Assembly (NCBI GenBank): GCA_023393125.1
Contig: JAEWMQ010000090.1
Coordinates: 1-27,183, forward strand
Direction: 5' to 3'
DNA from: Bacillota bacterium
GTDB lineage: Bacteria; Bacillota; Clostridia; Lachnospirales; Cellulosilyticaceae
DNA length: 27,183 nt
In this document: positions 15,899 to 23,059 of the stretch, in pieces
Numbering within the stretch: position 1 is the stretch's first letter
How the letters are laid out: every line of letters starts with the position of its first letter
Translations under genes and position numbers: made by a program
The notes under the pieces: model-generated
Database searches by the model: none
What the model was told of the DNA's origin: nothing
The model's input: the letters and a program-made list of their open reading frames with translations, nothing else

Positions 15899-16557
15899 TC
15901 GTTCTTCTCCTCTATGTGATTTTCAGTTAAACCTATCTTTTCAAACCATTTATCTAATGGCAACCAAATAGCTAAAATAACTAATGGAATATGACATAGG
16001 GCAAATATGAAGCCTTCTTTCCAAGTTAATGATCTGCCAAATATAATAATAATATGGTACGCATAATCTAACGATTCAGCTAGAGGACGTCCATTAGCAG
16101 TATTAAAACATAAATCTAATAAGCCTGAGAAAATAAGTATAATACCTATTAAGCAAATCTTTATTGACTGTCCTGGCCTACCTCCTCCCATTCGATGTGC
16201 AAAAGCTACAGACATAATAATGAGGGGATAACATAATAAGTATAGTACAGTATAAAATTCCCCTTGCTTAACAGGATCTTGTATTGTCCCAAAAATCCCA
16301 CTAAAGCTTAATCGTGGAATGATGTAACTTAAAAAGACGATAAAGGGCAAACAACATAGTAAATGACCTACTCGTAACTTGTTCGGAAAGAAACTAATAC
16401 CTATTATTGCAAAAGCAAATACTGCAAATTTTACTACTAACCACCACCACTCATCTATTTCAGATTGTCTAGGGAGACAAAACCAGATGAATAAAGTTCC
16501 AAAGCCACCAATACATAAACTAATAAGCCATAAATACTTTCTTAAAAAATTCATCAT
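15886..16557 (-). CDS. Polytopic membrane protein of unknown function in the glycan operon
   Basis: This 223-residue protein has about six or seven membrane helices and I do not recognise the family. A conserved-looking polar loop AHRMGGGRPGQS (residues 120-131) and a second, FNTANGRPLAESLDYAYH (151-168), hold Arg, Asp/Glu and His that could form an active site or sugar-binding pocket. There is no PAP2 signature and no obvious GT-C Asp motif. The start codon overlaps the stop of the upstream glycosyltransferase (ATGA, 4 bases) with GAGGTG just before, and its end overlaps the phosphatase gene, so it is clearly part of the operon. Possible roles are glycan polymerisation, transfer from a lipid-linked pentose, or a membrane scaffold; none can be proven from sequence. 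Confidence 0.75.
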   Translation of the reverse strand: MMNFLRKYLWLISLCIGGFGTLFIWFCLPRQSEIDEWWWLVVKFAVFAFAIIGISFFPNKLRVGHLLCCLPFIVFLSYIIPRLSFSGIFGTIQDPVKQGEFYTVLYLLCYPLIIMSVAFAHRMGGGRPGQSIKICLIGIILIFSGLLDLCFNTANGRPLAESLDYAYHIIIIFGRSLTWKEGFIFALCHIPLVILAIWLPLDKWFEKIGLTENHIEEKNEWSM

Positions 16558-17408
16558 TCTTCACCTCTTAATTTATATTTGTTTTGCTGATTTTTAGACA
16601 CATAAATGCCAAATAGCTTTTGCTTTATCATAATTGCAGTAAATATCATTTGAACGTCTAGCTTTTTTCTGTGTTTCTTCATTAGGTATTTCATATTATG
16701 AATAGATGCCTGTCTCTTATCCTCAAAATTACTAGTATGCATCATATGATAATTAACGGCATCCTCACACCTTATGATTTTTACTTTGTTATATGCCATA
16801 CGAATGCCTAAATCCATATCTTCATGTCCCCACTTCTTAAAGGCTTCATCAAAGCACCCTGCTTCTATGAGGTCCACTCGCTTTACTGATACATTCCCTG
16901 TAAAAAAATTAATCCATGAAAAAAATTGAGCTAGAAAAGGAAAAATACTATATCCTTGATCATTTTCACCTTCAGCCTCACATTTCATGGTGCAGGCCTT
17001 TAAGTCATTATAATAACGCTCTATCTCCTCATCTGATAAATAGAGTTCCTTACGTTTACCTAGCACAGCCACATGCCCTGCCTCATGATGCTTTAAATGG
17101 CTTTTTATGTAATTCGGGTCAGTAATACGATCATCATCAAGAAAAATAATAATTTCCCCTTTAGCTACTTCAATACCTCTATTTCTTGCACTTGCCCTTC
17201 CTACATTCGTTTCACAAATGACTTCAATAGGCTTAAAGGCAAACTCTAATTGACGAAATGAACTTATAACTTCCTTATCACATCCGTCAAATACAACAAT
17301 AACTTCTATATCATCTGTTACTTGCGGCTCTAATGACTTAAGCACTAATCTTAGCCTAGAAAGTTTATTCAGAGTCGGAATAATAATACTTGCTTTGATT
17401 TGATCCAT
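16554..17408 (-). CDS. GT2 family glycosyltransferase (GT-A fold with C-terminal ED motif)
   Basis: This 284-residue protein starts with the GT2 core ASIIIPTLNKLSRL, has the nucleotide-sugar and metal-binding DDD (IIFLDDDRITD, about residues 93-103), and ends its catalytic region with FKKWGHEDMDLGIRMAY. That last run is the GWGxED motif of the galactosyltransferase-C/chondroitin-synthase-like domain, where the acidic pair holds the catalytic base. It is a soluble, probably membrane-associated inverting transferase that adds a sugar to a growing lipid-linked glycan. An AAAGGAG site precedes the ATG. The next gene (17429-18247) is a clear paralogue with the same architecture, suggesting tandem duplication with diverged acceptor choice. 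Sugar donor unknown. Confidence 0.92.
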   Translation of the reverse strand: MDQIKASIIIPTLNKLSRLRLVLKSLEPQVTDDIEVIVVFDGCDKEVISSFRQLEFAFKPIEVICETNVGRASARNRGIEVAKGEIIIFLDDDRITDPNYIKSHLKHHEAGHVAVLGKRKELYLSDEEIERYYNDLKACTMKCEAEGENDQGYSIFPFLAQFFSWINFFTGNVSVKRVDLIEAGCFDEAFKKWGHEDMDLGIRMAYNKVKIIRCEDAVNYHMMHTSNFEDKRQASIHNMKYLMKKHRKKLDVQMIFTAIMIKQKLFGIYVSKNQQNKYKLRGEE

Positions 17409-17428
17409 TCTAAACTCCTTTCTCCTAC

Positions 17429-18247
17429 TTATAATCGCAAACTTGCTTTTATAGTATATAGTCCAATAACTTTGTGCAGAGTCTTATCTCTAGGAAATTT
17501 TGATTTAAAATAGTTAAGATTCTTAAGTTCTTCATTACTTTTTTGCCCTCTTGTATGACTATGTAGCATGTGATAACAAACGATAGAATAATCAGCTATA
17601 TATTTAATATCATCTTTGGCTAGCCTATATCCTAGATCTGTATCTTCATAACCCCATCCTTTAAATGACTCATCAAATCCTCCAACCTGCGTAATAAGGC
17701 AAGTATCAATCGATACATTACCTGTAATAAAGGCAATATATCTTAGGGCATGCTTAGGATTTCGTAAAAACCATTTTTTAATATTATAGTAAAATTCTTT
17801 ATGTGCTCCTTTTTGAATCTTACTTAGTGCCTTTTCAATTGTCTCCTCTCCTGCTAAGTCTAAAATAGCTTCTTCACTATACTTTAGGTCCATTCTTTCC
17901 CCTAAAACAACACAGGGCTCTTCTTCATGATACGAAATGTGTTTACTAATAAAATCACGTTCTGTAAGTCGGTCATCATCTAAAAATATAATAACTTCTC
18001 CTATGGCCTCAGCAATTCCTAAATTCCTTGCTGCTGCTCTACCTACATTTTTTTCGCTAATAATCGGATCTATCTCAAACGATAAACTAAGATTTGAAAA
18101 ACCTTCTATTGTTTCCTCTTTACATCCATCAAATACAACTATCACTTGAACATCTTCTGTTACTTGAGGCTCCAAACATTTAAGTGTCAACGCTAGTCTA
18201 GATAGCTTGTCCTTGGTTGGTATAACAATGCTACAGCTTTTTTTCAT
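17429..18247 (-). CDS. GT2 family glycosyltransferase, paralogue of its neighbour
   Basis: This 272-residue GT2 transferase has the N-terminal SIVIPTKDKLSRLALTLK, metal-binding VIIFLDDDRLTE (about residues 89-100), and the C-terminal acidic motif in FKGWGYEDTDLGYRL. Architecture and many residues match the adjacent GT (for example LEPQVTEDVQVIVVFDGC against LEPQVTDDIEVIVVFDGC), so the two are tandem paralogues. A GGAGGG site lies 5 bases before the ATG, and 10 bases separate it from the UbiA gene. It presumably acts just before or after its paralogue in building the repeat unit of a surface glycan. Donor and linkage are unknown. Confidence 0.92.
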   Translation of the reverse strand: MKKSCSIVIPTKDKLSRLALTLKCLEPQVTEDVQVIVVFDGCKEETIEGFSNLSLSFEIDPIISEKNVGRAAARNLGIAEAIGEVIIFLDDDRLTERDFISKHISYHEEEPCVVLGERMDLKYSEEAILDLAGEETIEKALSKIQKGAHKEFYYNIKKWFLRNPKHALRYIAFITGNVSIDTCLITQVGGFDESFKGWGYEDTDLGYRLAKDDIKYIADYSIVCYHMLHSHTRGQKSNEELKNLNYFKSKFPRDKTLHKVIGLYTIKASLRL

Positions 18248-18257
18248 ATGTTCCCTC

Positions 18258-19193
18258 CTACACCCTAGCGATTAATCTCTCAATGGCAGCTCCAATATAA
18301 ATAAGTCCCCAGACTAAGATACAAATTCTCATTGGGCGATCTATAAAAATAATATTTTCAGGCTTACCCAAAGCGTATATATTATTGTAAAGGTATTGAT
18401 ATCTTAAGATACCGTAAAGTAAAAATACGATTGATAAAACAATCATTACACTTTCACTTTCTATGGTGTACATAATATACGTTATTAAAGTGCAAGTTAT
18501 TAAAATCGGCATAATTTCACTAATTAGCTCCAACGAATACTGCTTTAAACTTCCTCTATGCGAGCTTGAACGCACCGATAAAATAATAAGTTCACTTTTA
18601 CGTTTACCTAGTCCAATAAAAAGTGTAAAAAACATAATAAAAAGTAAAAACCATAAACATCTATATTGAGTTATAGGTAGCCCTAAAAGGATAAATCCTA
18701 ATAAAACACGTAGTGTAAATCCCACTGAAATGCAAAATAAATCAATAAAGATGTATTCTTTTAGCTTCAATGAATACACAATGTTGACAAGTACATATGC
18801 AGTTAAAATGATGCCACAATTTCTATTAAACAAATAACCGCTAGTTAGTGTTATAGTCCCTAATACTATCATTAAACATATAGCTACTTTCTTGCTGATC
18901 TGTCCTGAAGCAATGGGCCTCTTTTTCTTTTCTGGATGTATTCGGTCTTTTTCAAAATCGATTAAATCATTAAAAATATATATCGTAGAACTAATTCCAC
19001 AAAACAAAACCGCTCCTATAATCACTTGAAGTACTTGACTCCAACTTGGAAACCGTAGTTGTAGTAGAATACCTAAAAAGACAAAACCATTCTTTATCCA
19101 TTGCCTAGGTCTTAATATAGCTAAACCTAAGCATGCCTGCTTTGGCTCTAATGATGTAGAAGAAGAGAAATAGGGCTTTGGCCTAACATCCAT
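18258..19193 (-). CDS. UbiA-type polyprenyl-phosphate phosphoribosyltransferase (DPPR synthase-like)
   Basis: This is an integral membrane UbiA-superfamily protein with about eight or nine helices. The N-terminal LRPRQWIKNGFVFLGI, the first Asp motif NDLIDFEKD and the following RIHPEKKKRPIASG are the signature of decaprenyl-phosphate phosphoribosyltransferase (Rv3806c type), rather than of quinone or heme prenyltransferases. The second Asp motif lies in EYIFIDLFCISVGF. Family enzymes transfer phosphoribose from PRPP to polyprenyl phosphate at the inner membrane face. The ATG at 19193 was preferred over the GTG at 19202 because a GAGAGGG site is well spaced for it; this gives 311 residues and an 11-base overlap with the flippase gene. 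The HAD phosphatase of the operon could supply the next step. No DprE1/DprE2 epimerase genes are in the window, so the lipid-linked sugar may stay ribose. Confidence 0.88.
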   Translation of the reverse strand: MDVRPKPYFSSSTSLEPKQACLGLAILRPRQWIKNGFVFLGILLQLRFPSWSQVLQVIIGAVLFCGISSTIYIFNDLIDFEKDRIHPEKKKRPIASGQISKKVAICLMIVLGTITLTSGYLFNRNCGIILTAYVLVNIVYSLKLKEYIFIDLFCISVGFTLRVLLGFILLGLPITQYRCLWFLLFIMFFTLFIGLGKRKSELIILSVRSSSHRGSLKQYSLELISEIMPILITCTLITYIMYTIESESVMIVLSIVFLLYGILRYQYLYNNIYALGKPENIIFIDRPMRICILVWGLIYIGAAIERLIARV

Positions 19194-20466
19194 TTGTATC
19201 ACCCTCTCTGTATCTCTTAGTCTTATGTAATAGCAGAATAACTAAAATAAGCTGATTCACCGGGAATGCAATTAAAGTTCCTATCTTTCCAAACAAGTAG
19301 GTTAATAAAAATATATTGGCTATAAGCAGTGGAAATGGCTTACTCATAATAACTAGGGATAATTTAGCTCCCTCCATACCCTCTATAACCAAAATTGAGT
19401 TTATCAAAAAGAATATACTTTGAAGTCCAACCCCCAATGCCACTAATGCTACATATAGAAAATTTAATTCATATTGTTTACCATAACTTATAATAAATAA
19501 ACTACATACGGCGGCCGTTCCCATAACAATAACTCCAAATATGACAGGAATCCATCTGTTAACGTTCCTATATATTTCATCCTTTTTAATCTTCATAGAT
19601 AAAATAGTAGGCAAAAATACCGCTGCAAATACATCATGATAAAAAATAGAAAAATAGTTTCTTACATTTACTTGATAAGCACTGTATACACCAACTTCAT
19701 AATGATCTGCCAAATAAGCTAGAATGTAGATATCTGCATTATATAAAAATGTAGATAAAAGCCAGCTTAACATATATAGCACACTAAGAGAGTAAATATC
19801 CTTTGCTACTTTTAAACTAAAATGAACTTGCCTGAAATCAATTTTTACTACTAACATCAAAAATAATATAAACTGACTTATCATGTTAAATACTAAAAAT
19901 AACTTCACATCCACCAGCTTTAAATAATAAATACCTATAAGATATGCAATTAGCAAAATGATACTGCTTATGAGCTTACCTAAACCGATACTTTTAAAGT
20001 TCTGCTGGTGTTTCAAAAAGGTTTCTGTCACAATACATAAGTTACTTACAATAGCAATAGCGACTGCTAAATACCAGTACATACTAGAAATTTTTAATAT
20101 GCTACTTCCCCAAAAGGAAGAACTGCAAAATAAAATGCCTCCCAATATGCATATAAGTCCATTACAAAGAAAAACCGTTCCAATTACCGTTCCTTTCTGA
20201 TTCTCCTTTGTCTCAGGTAAGATTTTAAGCACACTTGTATTCGTTCCAAAAACTAGTGGTATAACTAGAACATTGGATAAATTAATAGCTAAGTTAAATT
20301 GACCCATATCCTCTACTGTCAATACTCTTCCATTTAATACAGTAATAAAAATGCCTATGATAATCCCAATACTTCTACAACCAAATAAAATTGAAAGTTG
20401 TCTTAAGAATGTCCGTATACTGCTATTCTCCTTTTTTAAACTTTTTTCTAGTTTAAAGGTAAACAT
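19183..20466 (-). CDS. Wzx-like polysaccharide flippase (MOP superfamily)
   Basis: This 427-residue protein has about 12-14 membrane helices and the layout of polysaccharide-biosynthesis (Wzx/RfbX) flippases: a cytoplasmic N-terminus (FLRQLSILFG), the early GRVLTVEDMGQFNLA motif in helix 1-2 with the family's conserved G and D, and the segment YSAYQVNVRNYF in the middle. It should turn a lipid-linked glycan to the outside. I chose the ATG at 20466 rather than 20493 because AAAGGAG lies just before it. It is the first gene of the six-gene glycan operon, with a possible promoter at 20580-20606. Presence of a flippase and absence of an ABC exporter in the operon argue for a Wzx-dependent route. 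Confidence 0.88.
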   Translation of the reverse strand: MFTFKLEKSLKKENSSIRTFLRQLSILFGCRSIGIIIGIFITVLNGRVLTVEDMGQFNLAINLSNVLVIPLVFGTNTSVLKILPETKENQKGTVIGTVFLCNGLICILGGILFCSSSFWGSSILKISSMYWYLAVAIAIVSNLCIVTETFLKHQQNFKSIGLGKLISSIILLIAYLIGIYYLKLVDVKLFLVFNMISQFILFLMLVVKIDFRQVHFSLKVAKDIYSLSVLYMLSWLLSTFLYNADIYILAYLADHYEVGVYSAYQVNVRNYFSIFYHDVFAAVFLPTILSMKIKKDEIYRNVNRWIPVIFGVIVMGTAAVCSLFIISYGKQYELNFLYVALVALGVGLQSIFFLINSILVIEGMEGAKLSLVIMSKPFPLLIANIFLLTYLFGKIGTLIAFPVNQLILVILLLHKTKRYREGDTNGC

Positions 20467-20579
20467 CTCTCTCCTTTCTTCGTATATCTCCACACTATAG
20501 ATAGGATCTATACATCAATTTTTTTCTAAATATCTCCTGTTGTGTGAAATTATGTCGTTTATTGTTCCCACATTTTTAC

Positions 20580-20606
20580 ATTATAAGAATTTTTTATAAT
20601 TTTCAA
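20580..20606 (-). promoter_or_regulatory. Candidate promoter of the glycan operon
   Basis: On the minus strand TTGAAA (20601-20606) and TATAAT (20580-20585) are separated by 15 bases, a little short. It would give a leader of about 105 bases before the flippase start. The surrounding DNA is very AT-rich, so the call is tentative. Confidence 0.4.
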
Positions 20607-20705
20607 CACAAACTCCCTATCATGTCATAAAAACATTCACCAAATAACTTTTTACTACTTTTCTTGCGATTATTTCTTTCAAAATTCTACTTAAGTATAA
20701 AGGGA

Positions 20706-20755
20706 CAATAAAAAGCTGCCTATAAGATCATTACTTGAATTTTCTTATAGACAGC
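20706..20755 (-). terminator. Hairpin terminator downstream of the azoreductase gene
   Basis: The stem arms GCTGTCTATAAG and CTTATAGGCAGC (11 of 12 pairs plus one G-U) are followed on the minus strand by TTTTTATTG. The structure lies about 175 bases past the azoreductase stop and before the glycan-operon promoter, so it insulates the two units. Confidence 0.75.
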
Positions 20756-20850
20756 CCTTATTTTTATCATTTTTTTAGCCGTTAAACCCTTTTAGAGGTT
20801 AACTTCTATGAGTCATTTTTTGTTGTATTATACGAACTATTCTGCTTTAA

Positions 20851-20904
20851 TACAAATGGAGTATCATAAAACTAGTTCAATTGTTCTATGATACTCTCTT
20901 TGTA
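20851..20904. repeat. Imperfect 18-bp inverted repeat
   Basis: Arms at 20851-20868 and 20887-20904 match at 16 of 18 positions around an 18-base loop (core GAGTATCATA / TATGATACTC). It is 27 bases past the azoreductase stop. Neither strand has a T-run beside it, so it may be a 3'-end stabiliser rather than a terminator. Confidence 0.5.
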
Positions 20905-20930
20905 TTATCTCTTATATTTAGTTGATTTCA

Positions 20931-21524
20931 TTAAAATGTCTTTGCAAGTGATTTCGCTTTATTAATGCCTTCTTCAATCTTTTCTTCAACATTGGCGCCG
21001 ACTACATCTACATTTTCAATAGCAATAGTCTCCATATCTGCTATACCAAAGAATCCTAATATAGTTCTTAAGTATCTATCTCCCATTTCATATGGTGCAT
21101 TACCATATTCACCACCTCTAGAAACTACGTGTACTGCTTTTTTGCCCTGAAGAAGCCCTACTGGACCTTCTGCAGTATATTTAAATGTAATTCCTGTAAC
21201 ACTTACATAATCAATATAAGCTTTTAAAATTGCTGGGATACTTAAGTTCCACATAGGTGCTGCAATCACATATTTATCTGCTTCTGCAAATTGATAAGCA
21301 TATTTTAATATTGGGCTATTTTTACTTGCCTCATCTTTAGGTCCAAAAATTTCTCCTAAATCTTCTGATCTTAAAAAATCTATATTTTCTTTATATAAAT
21401 CTAACTCAATAATCTCATCTTCTGGATTATTCTTTTTGTATTCTTCTATAAAACTATCAGATACCTTAAAAGTTCTTGATCCTTCATTTTTAACATTTGC
21501 TTTGATATATAATACTTTACTCAT
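20931..21524 (-). CDS. azoR: FMN-dependent NADH-azoreductase (AzoR family)
   Basis: This 197-residue flavodoxin-fold protein has the AzoR pattern: N-terminal SKVLYIKANVKNEGSRTFKVSDSF phosphate-binding region (residues 2-25), YVIAAPMWNLSIPAILKAY (FMN-binding PMWNLSIPA loop), and the SRGGEYGN loop. Family enzymes reduce quinones and azo compounds by two electrons with NADH, limiting redox cycling. I moved the start from 21590 to the ATG at 21524 because an AAAAGGATG site lies before it and the family begins here; the extra N-terminal 22 residues overlap the pirin gene. It follows pirin by 37 bases and is probably co-transcribed and controlled by the MarR protein through the operator at 22473-22488. 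Confidence 0.93.
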   Translation of the reverse strand: MSKVLYIKANVKNEGSRTFKVSDSFIEEYKKNNPEDEIIELDLYKENIDFLRSEDLGEIFGPKDEASKNSPILKYAYQFAEADKYVIAAPMWNLSIPAILKAYIDYVSVTGITFKYTAEGPVGLLQGKKAVHVVSRGGEYGNAPYEMGDRYLRTILGFFGIADMETIAIENVDVVGANVEEKIEEGINKAKSLAKTF

Positions 21525-21561
21525 AATTTTTTCATCCTTTTCTTTCTCTATAGATTCTATT

Positions 21562-22443
21562 TTAAAATATTTCTGTTCCAAATTTACCATTTTTCAAATC
21601 TTCATATGCCTCATAAATTTCTTCTGTTGTATTCATAACAAATGGTCCATATGATACAATTGGCTCATCTATCGGTTCTCCACTGAGTACAATAAATAAT
21701 GTTTCCTCACTCATAGATTGAGCTCCTATACTACCTTCTACATTATCGAATAAAACAAAATCCCCTTCTTGGCATATTTTATCTTCATTTACTTTCACTT
21801 GTCCTTTTAATATAAGTATTCCTGTATTAAAAGCGCTGGATTCGTTTAATAAAACTTTTCCATTGTTTCTTAAGTTTACATTATAAATATTCATATTAGT
21901 AAATGTACTTGCTGGCCCTTTAACGCCATTAAACTCTCCAGCTATAATACTAATCTCACCTTGATTATTTTCAAGTTTAAAAATACCCATATCCTCTTTT
22001 AATAGAGCTTGATATTTAGGTTCAGTTCTTTTTTTATCTTTAGGTAGATTAACCCAAAGCTGAATCATATGTAAAATACCACCGTTTTTACTAAACTCAG
22101 TTTCATGGTACTCCTTATGCAGAATTCCTGCTGAAGCAGTCATCCACTGTACATCTCCAGGTCCTATAATTCCACTATTTCCTTTATTATCATGATGCTG
22201 AACTTTGCCATCATAAGCAATTGTTACAGTTTCAAATCCACGATGAGGATGGGCTCCAACACCACGAACTGTTGATGATGGTTCATAATAATGCGGTGCA
22301 TGATAATCTAATAATAAAAATGGAGATAGCCTTTCCATACCATTTGTTCCCGCTGGTAAGTATTGTGATACCCTGAATCCATCTCCAACCATATGTGCTT
22401 CTGGTCCTCTAAATATCTTCTCTATCGTTCTAAAATTTTTCAT
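21562..22443 (-). CDS. Pirin family protein
   Basis: This 293-residue bicupin belongs to the pirin family. The N-terminal cupin has the four metal ligands of pirins: His65 and His67 (GAHPHRGFETVT), His109 and Glu111 (GILHKEYHE). The C-terminal half (about 180-290) is the second cupin domain (SYGPFVMNTTEEI near the end). Some pirins, such as E. coli YhhW, act as quercetin 2,3-dioxygenases; others are redox-sensing regulators, so the activity here is open. The ATG has an AAAGGGAG site. It is the first gene of the pirin-azoR unit; a palindromic operator identical in core to the one before the MarR gene lies 30-45 bases upstream, linking it to MarR control and to electrophile or quinone stress. 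Confidence 0.92.
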   Translation of the reverse strand: MKNFRTIEKIFRGPEAHMVGDGFRVSQYLPAGTNGMERLSPFLLLDYHAPHYYEPSSTVRGVGAHPHRGFETVTIAYDGKVQHHDNKGNSGIIGPGDVQWMTASAGILHKEYHETEFSKNGGILHMIQLWVNLPKDKKRTEPKYQALLKEDMGIFKLENNQGEISIIAGEFNGVKGPASTFTNMNIYNVNLRNNGKVLLNESSAFNTGILILKGQVKVNEDKICQEGDFVLFDNVEGSIGAQSMSEETLFIVLSGEPIDEPIVSYGPFVMNTTEEIYEAYEDLKNGKFGTEIF

Positions 22444-22472
22444 TATTTTTCTCCCTTTCCCGCTTCATAAAC

Positions 22473-22488
22473 ATCACTAATTAGTGAT
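22473..22488. promoter_or_regulatory. MarR operator in front of pirin-azoR
   Basis: ATCACTAATTAGTGAT is a perfect 16-bp palindrome 30 bases upstream of the pirin start. It differs only at the centre from the operator before the MarR gene. A weak TTGAGT -35 lies just upstream on the minus strand, placing the operator inside the promoter spacer. Confidence 0.8.
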
Positions 22489-22508
22489 ATTTACTCAAAA
22501 AAATATAT

Positions 22509-22952
22509 CTATATGTTTTTAAATTTTTTCAATATAGTTTTTAAAGTCATTTTCTCTTCATCCGTTAATGTATCAAAAATATTTCTTATATTTTCAATAT
22601 GGTCTGGCAAGATACTTTCTATAACTTGCTTTCCTTTTTCCGTTAAAGATATGATACATGATCTTTTATCTTTAGGATCTGGATTTCTTTTTACTAGTTC
22701 ATCCTTTTCTAAATTTTTTATTACTACAGTAATATTTCCAGATGTGGTTAATATCTTTTCTATTAACTCACAGATTCGTAAATCTCCTTTATTATATAGT
22801 GCTTCTAAAACCCCAAATTGAGCTGGTGTTAATCCACTTTTTTTCACTGTTTCAAGTTCCTTCTTATGAATTACATGCTCAGCTCTAGTGAAGACAACTA
22901 AAGTGGATAGTGCTAATTGATTTTCTTTAATTAATTTTTTAACATTGTCCAT
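22509..22952 (-). CDS. MarR family repressor (MhqR-like)
   Basis: This 147-residue winged-helix protein has the MarR pattern LTPAQFGVLEALYNKGDLRI, then a recognition region TTSGNITVVIKNLEKDELV and the wing RNPDPKDKRSCIISLTEKGK. The run resembles B. subtilis MhqR, which controls quinone and azoreductase genes. Two Cys are present (Cys61, Cys99); whether they sense redox is unknown. The gene reads toward pirin and azoR. A canonical promoter places the transcript start at or very near the A of the ATG, and no ribosome binding site lies upstream, so the message seems leaderless. The operator ATATCACTA-AC-TAGTGATAT fills the promoter spacer, indicating autorepression. Confidence 0.93.
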   Translation of the reverse strand: MDNVKKLIKENQLALSTLVVFTRAEHVIHKKELETVKKSGLTPAQFGVLEALYNKGDLRICELIEKILTTSGNITVVIKNLEKDELVKRNPDPKDKRSCIISLTEKGKQVIESILPDHIENIRNIFDTLTDEEKMTLKTILKKFKNI

Positions 22953-22958
22953 GTGTTA

Positions 22959-22987
22959 AATATATCACTAACTAGTGATATTGTCAA
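22959..22987 (-). promoter_or_regulatory. MarR gene promoter with operator in the spacer
   Basis: On the minus strand a perfect TTGACA (22982-22987) and TATATT (22959-22964) lie 17 bases apart. The palindrome ATATCACTAACTAGTGATAT (22962-22981) fills the spacer and overlaps the -10. Repressor binding there would block polymerase. Confidence 0.85.
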
Positions 22988-23059
22988 GCTACCCCAATAA
23001 ATAGTTACTATTTCTCTTGTTTATTATTATTTTTTAGTAGCCTATGCCTTGATAGACTA

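Noticed and set aside
20467..20493. Upstream ATG of the flippase gene
   Set aside because: The strong AAAGGAG site is between this codon and the ATG at 20466, so the latter is used.
21525..21590. 22-residue N-terminal extension of the azoreductase
   Set aside because: The ribosome binding site lies before the ATG at 21524 and the family begins with SKVLYI; the extension overlaps pirin.
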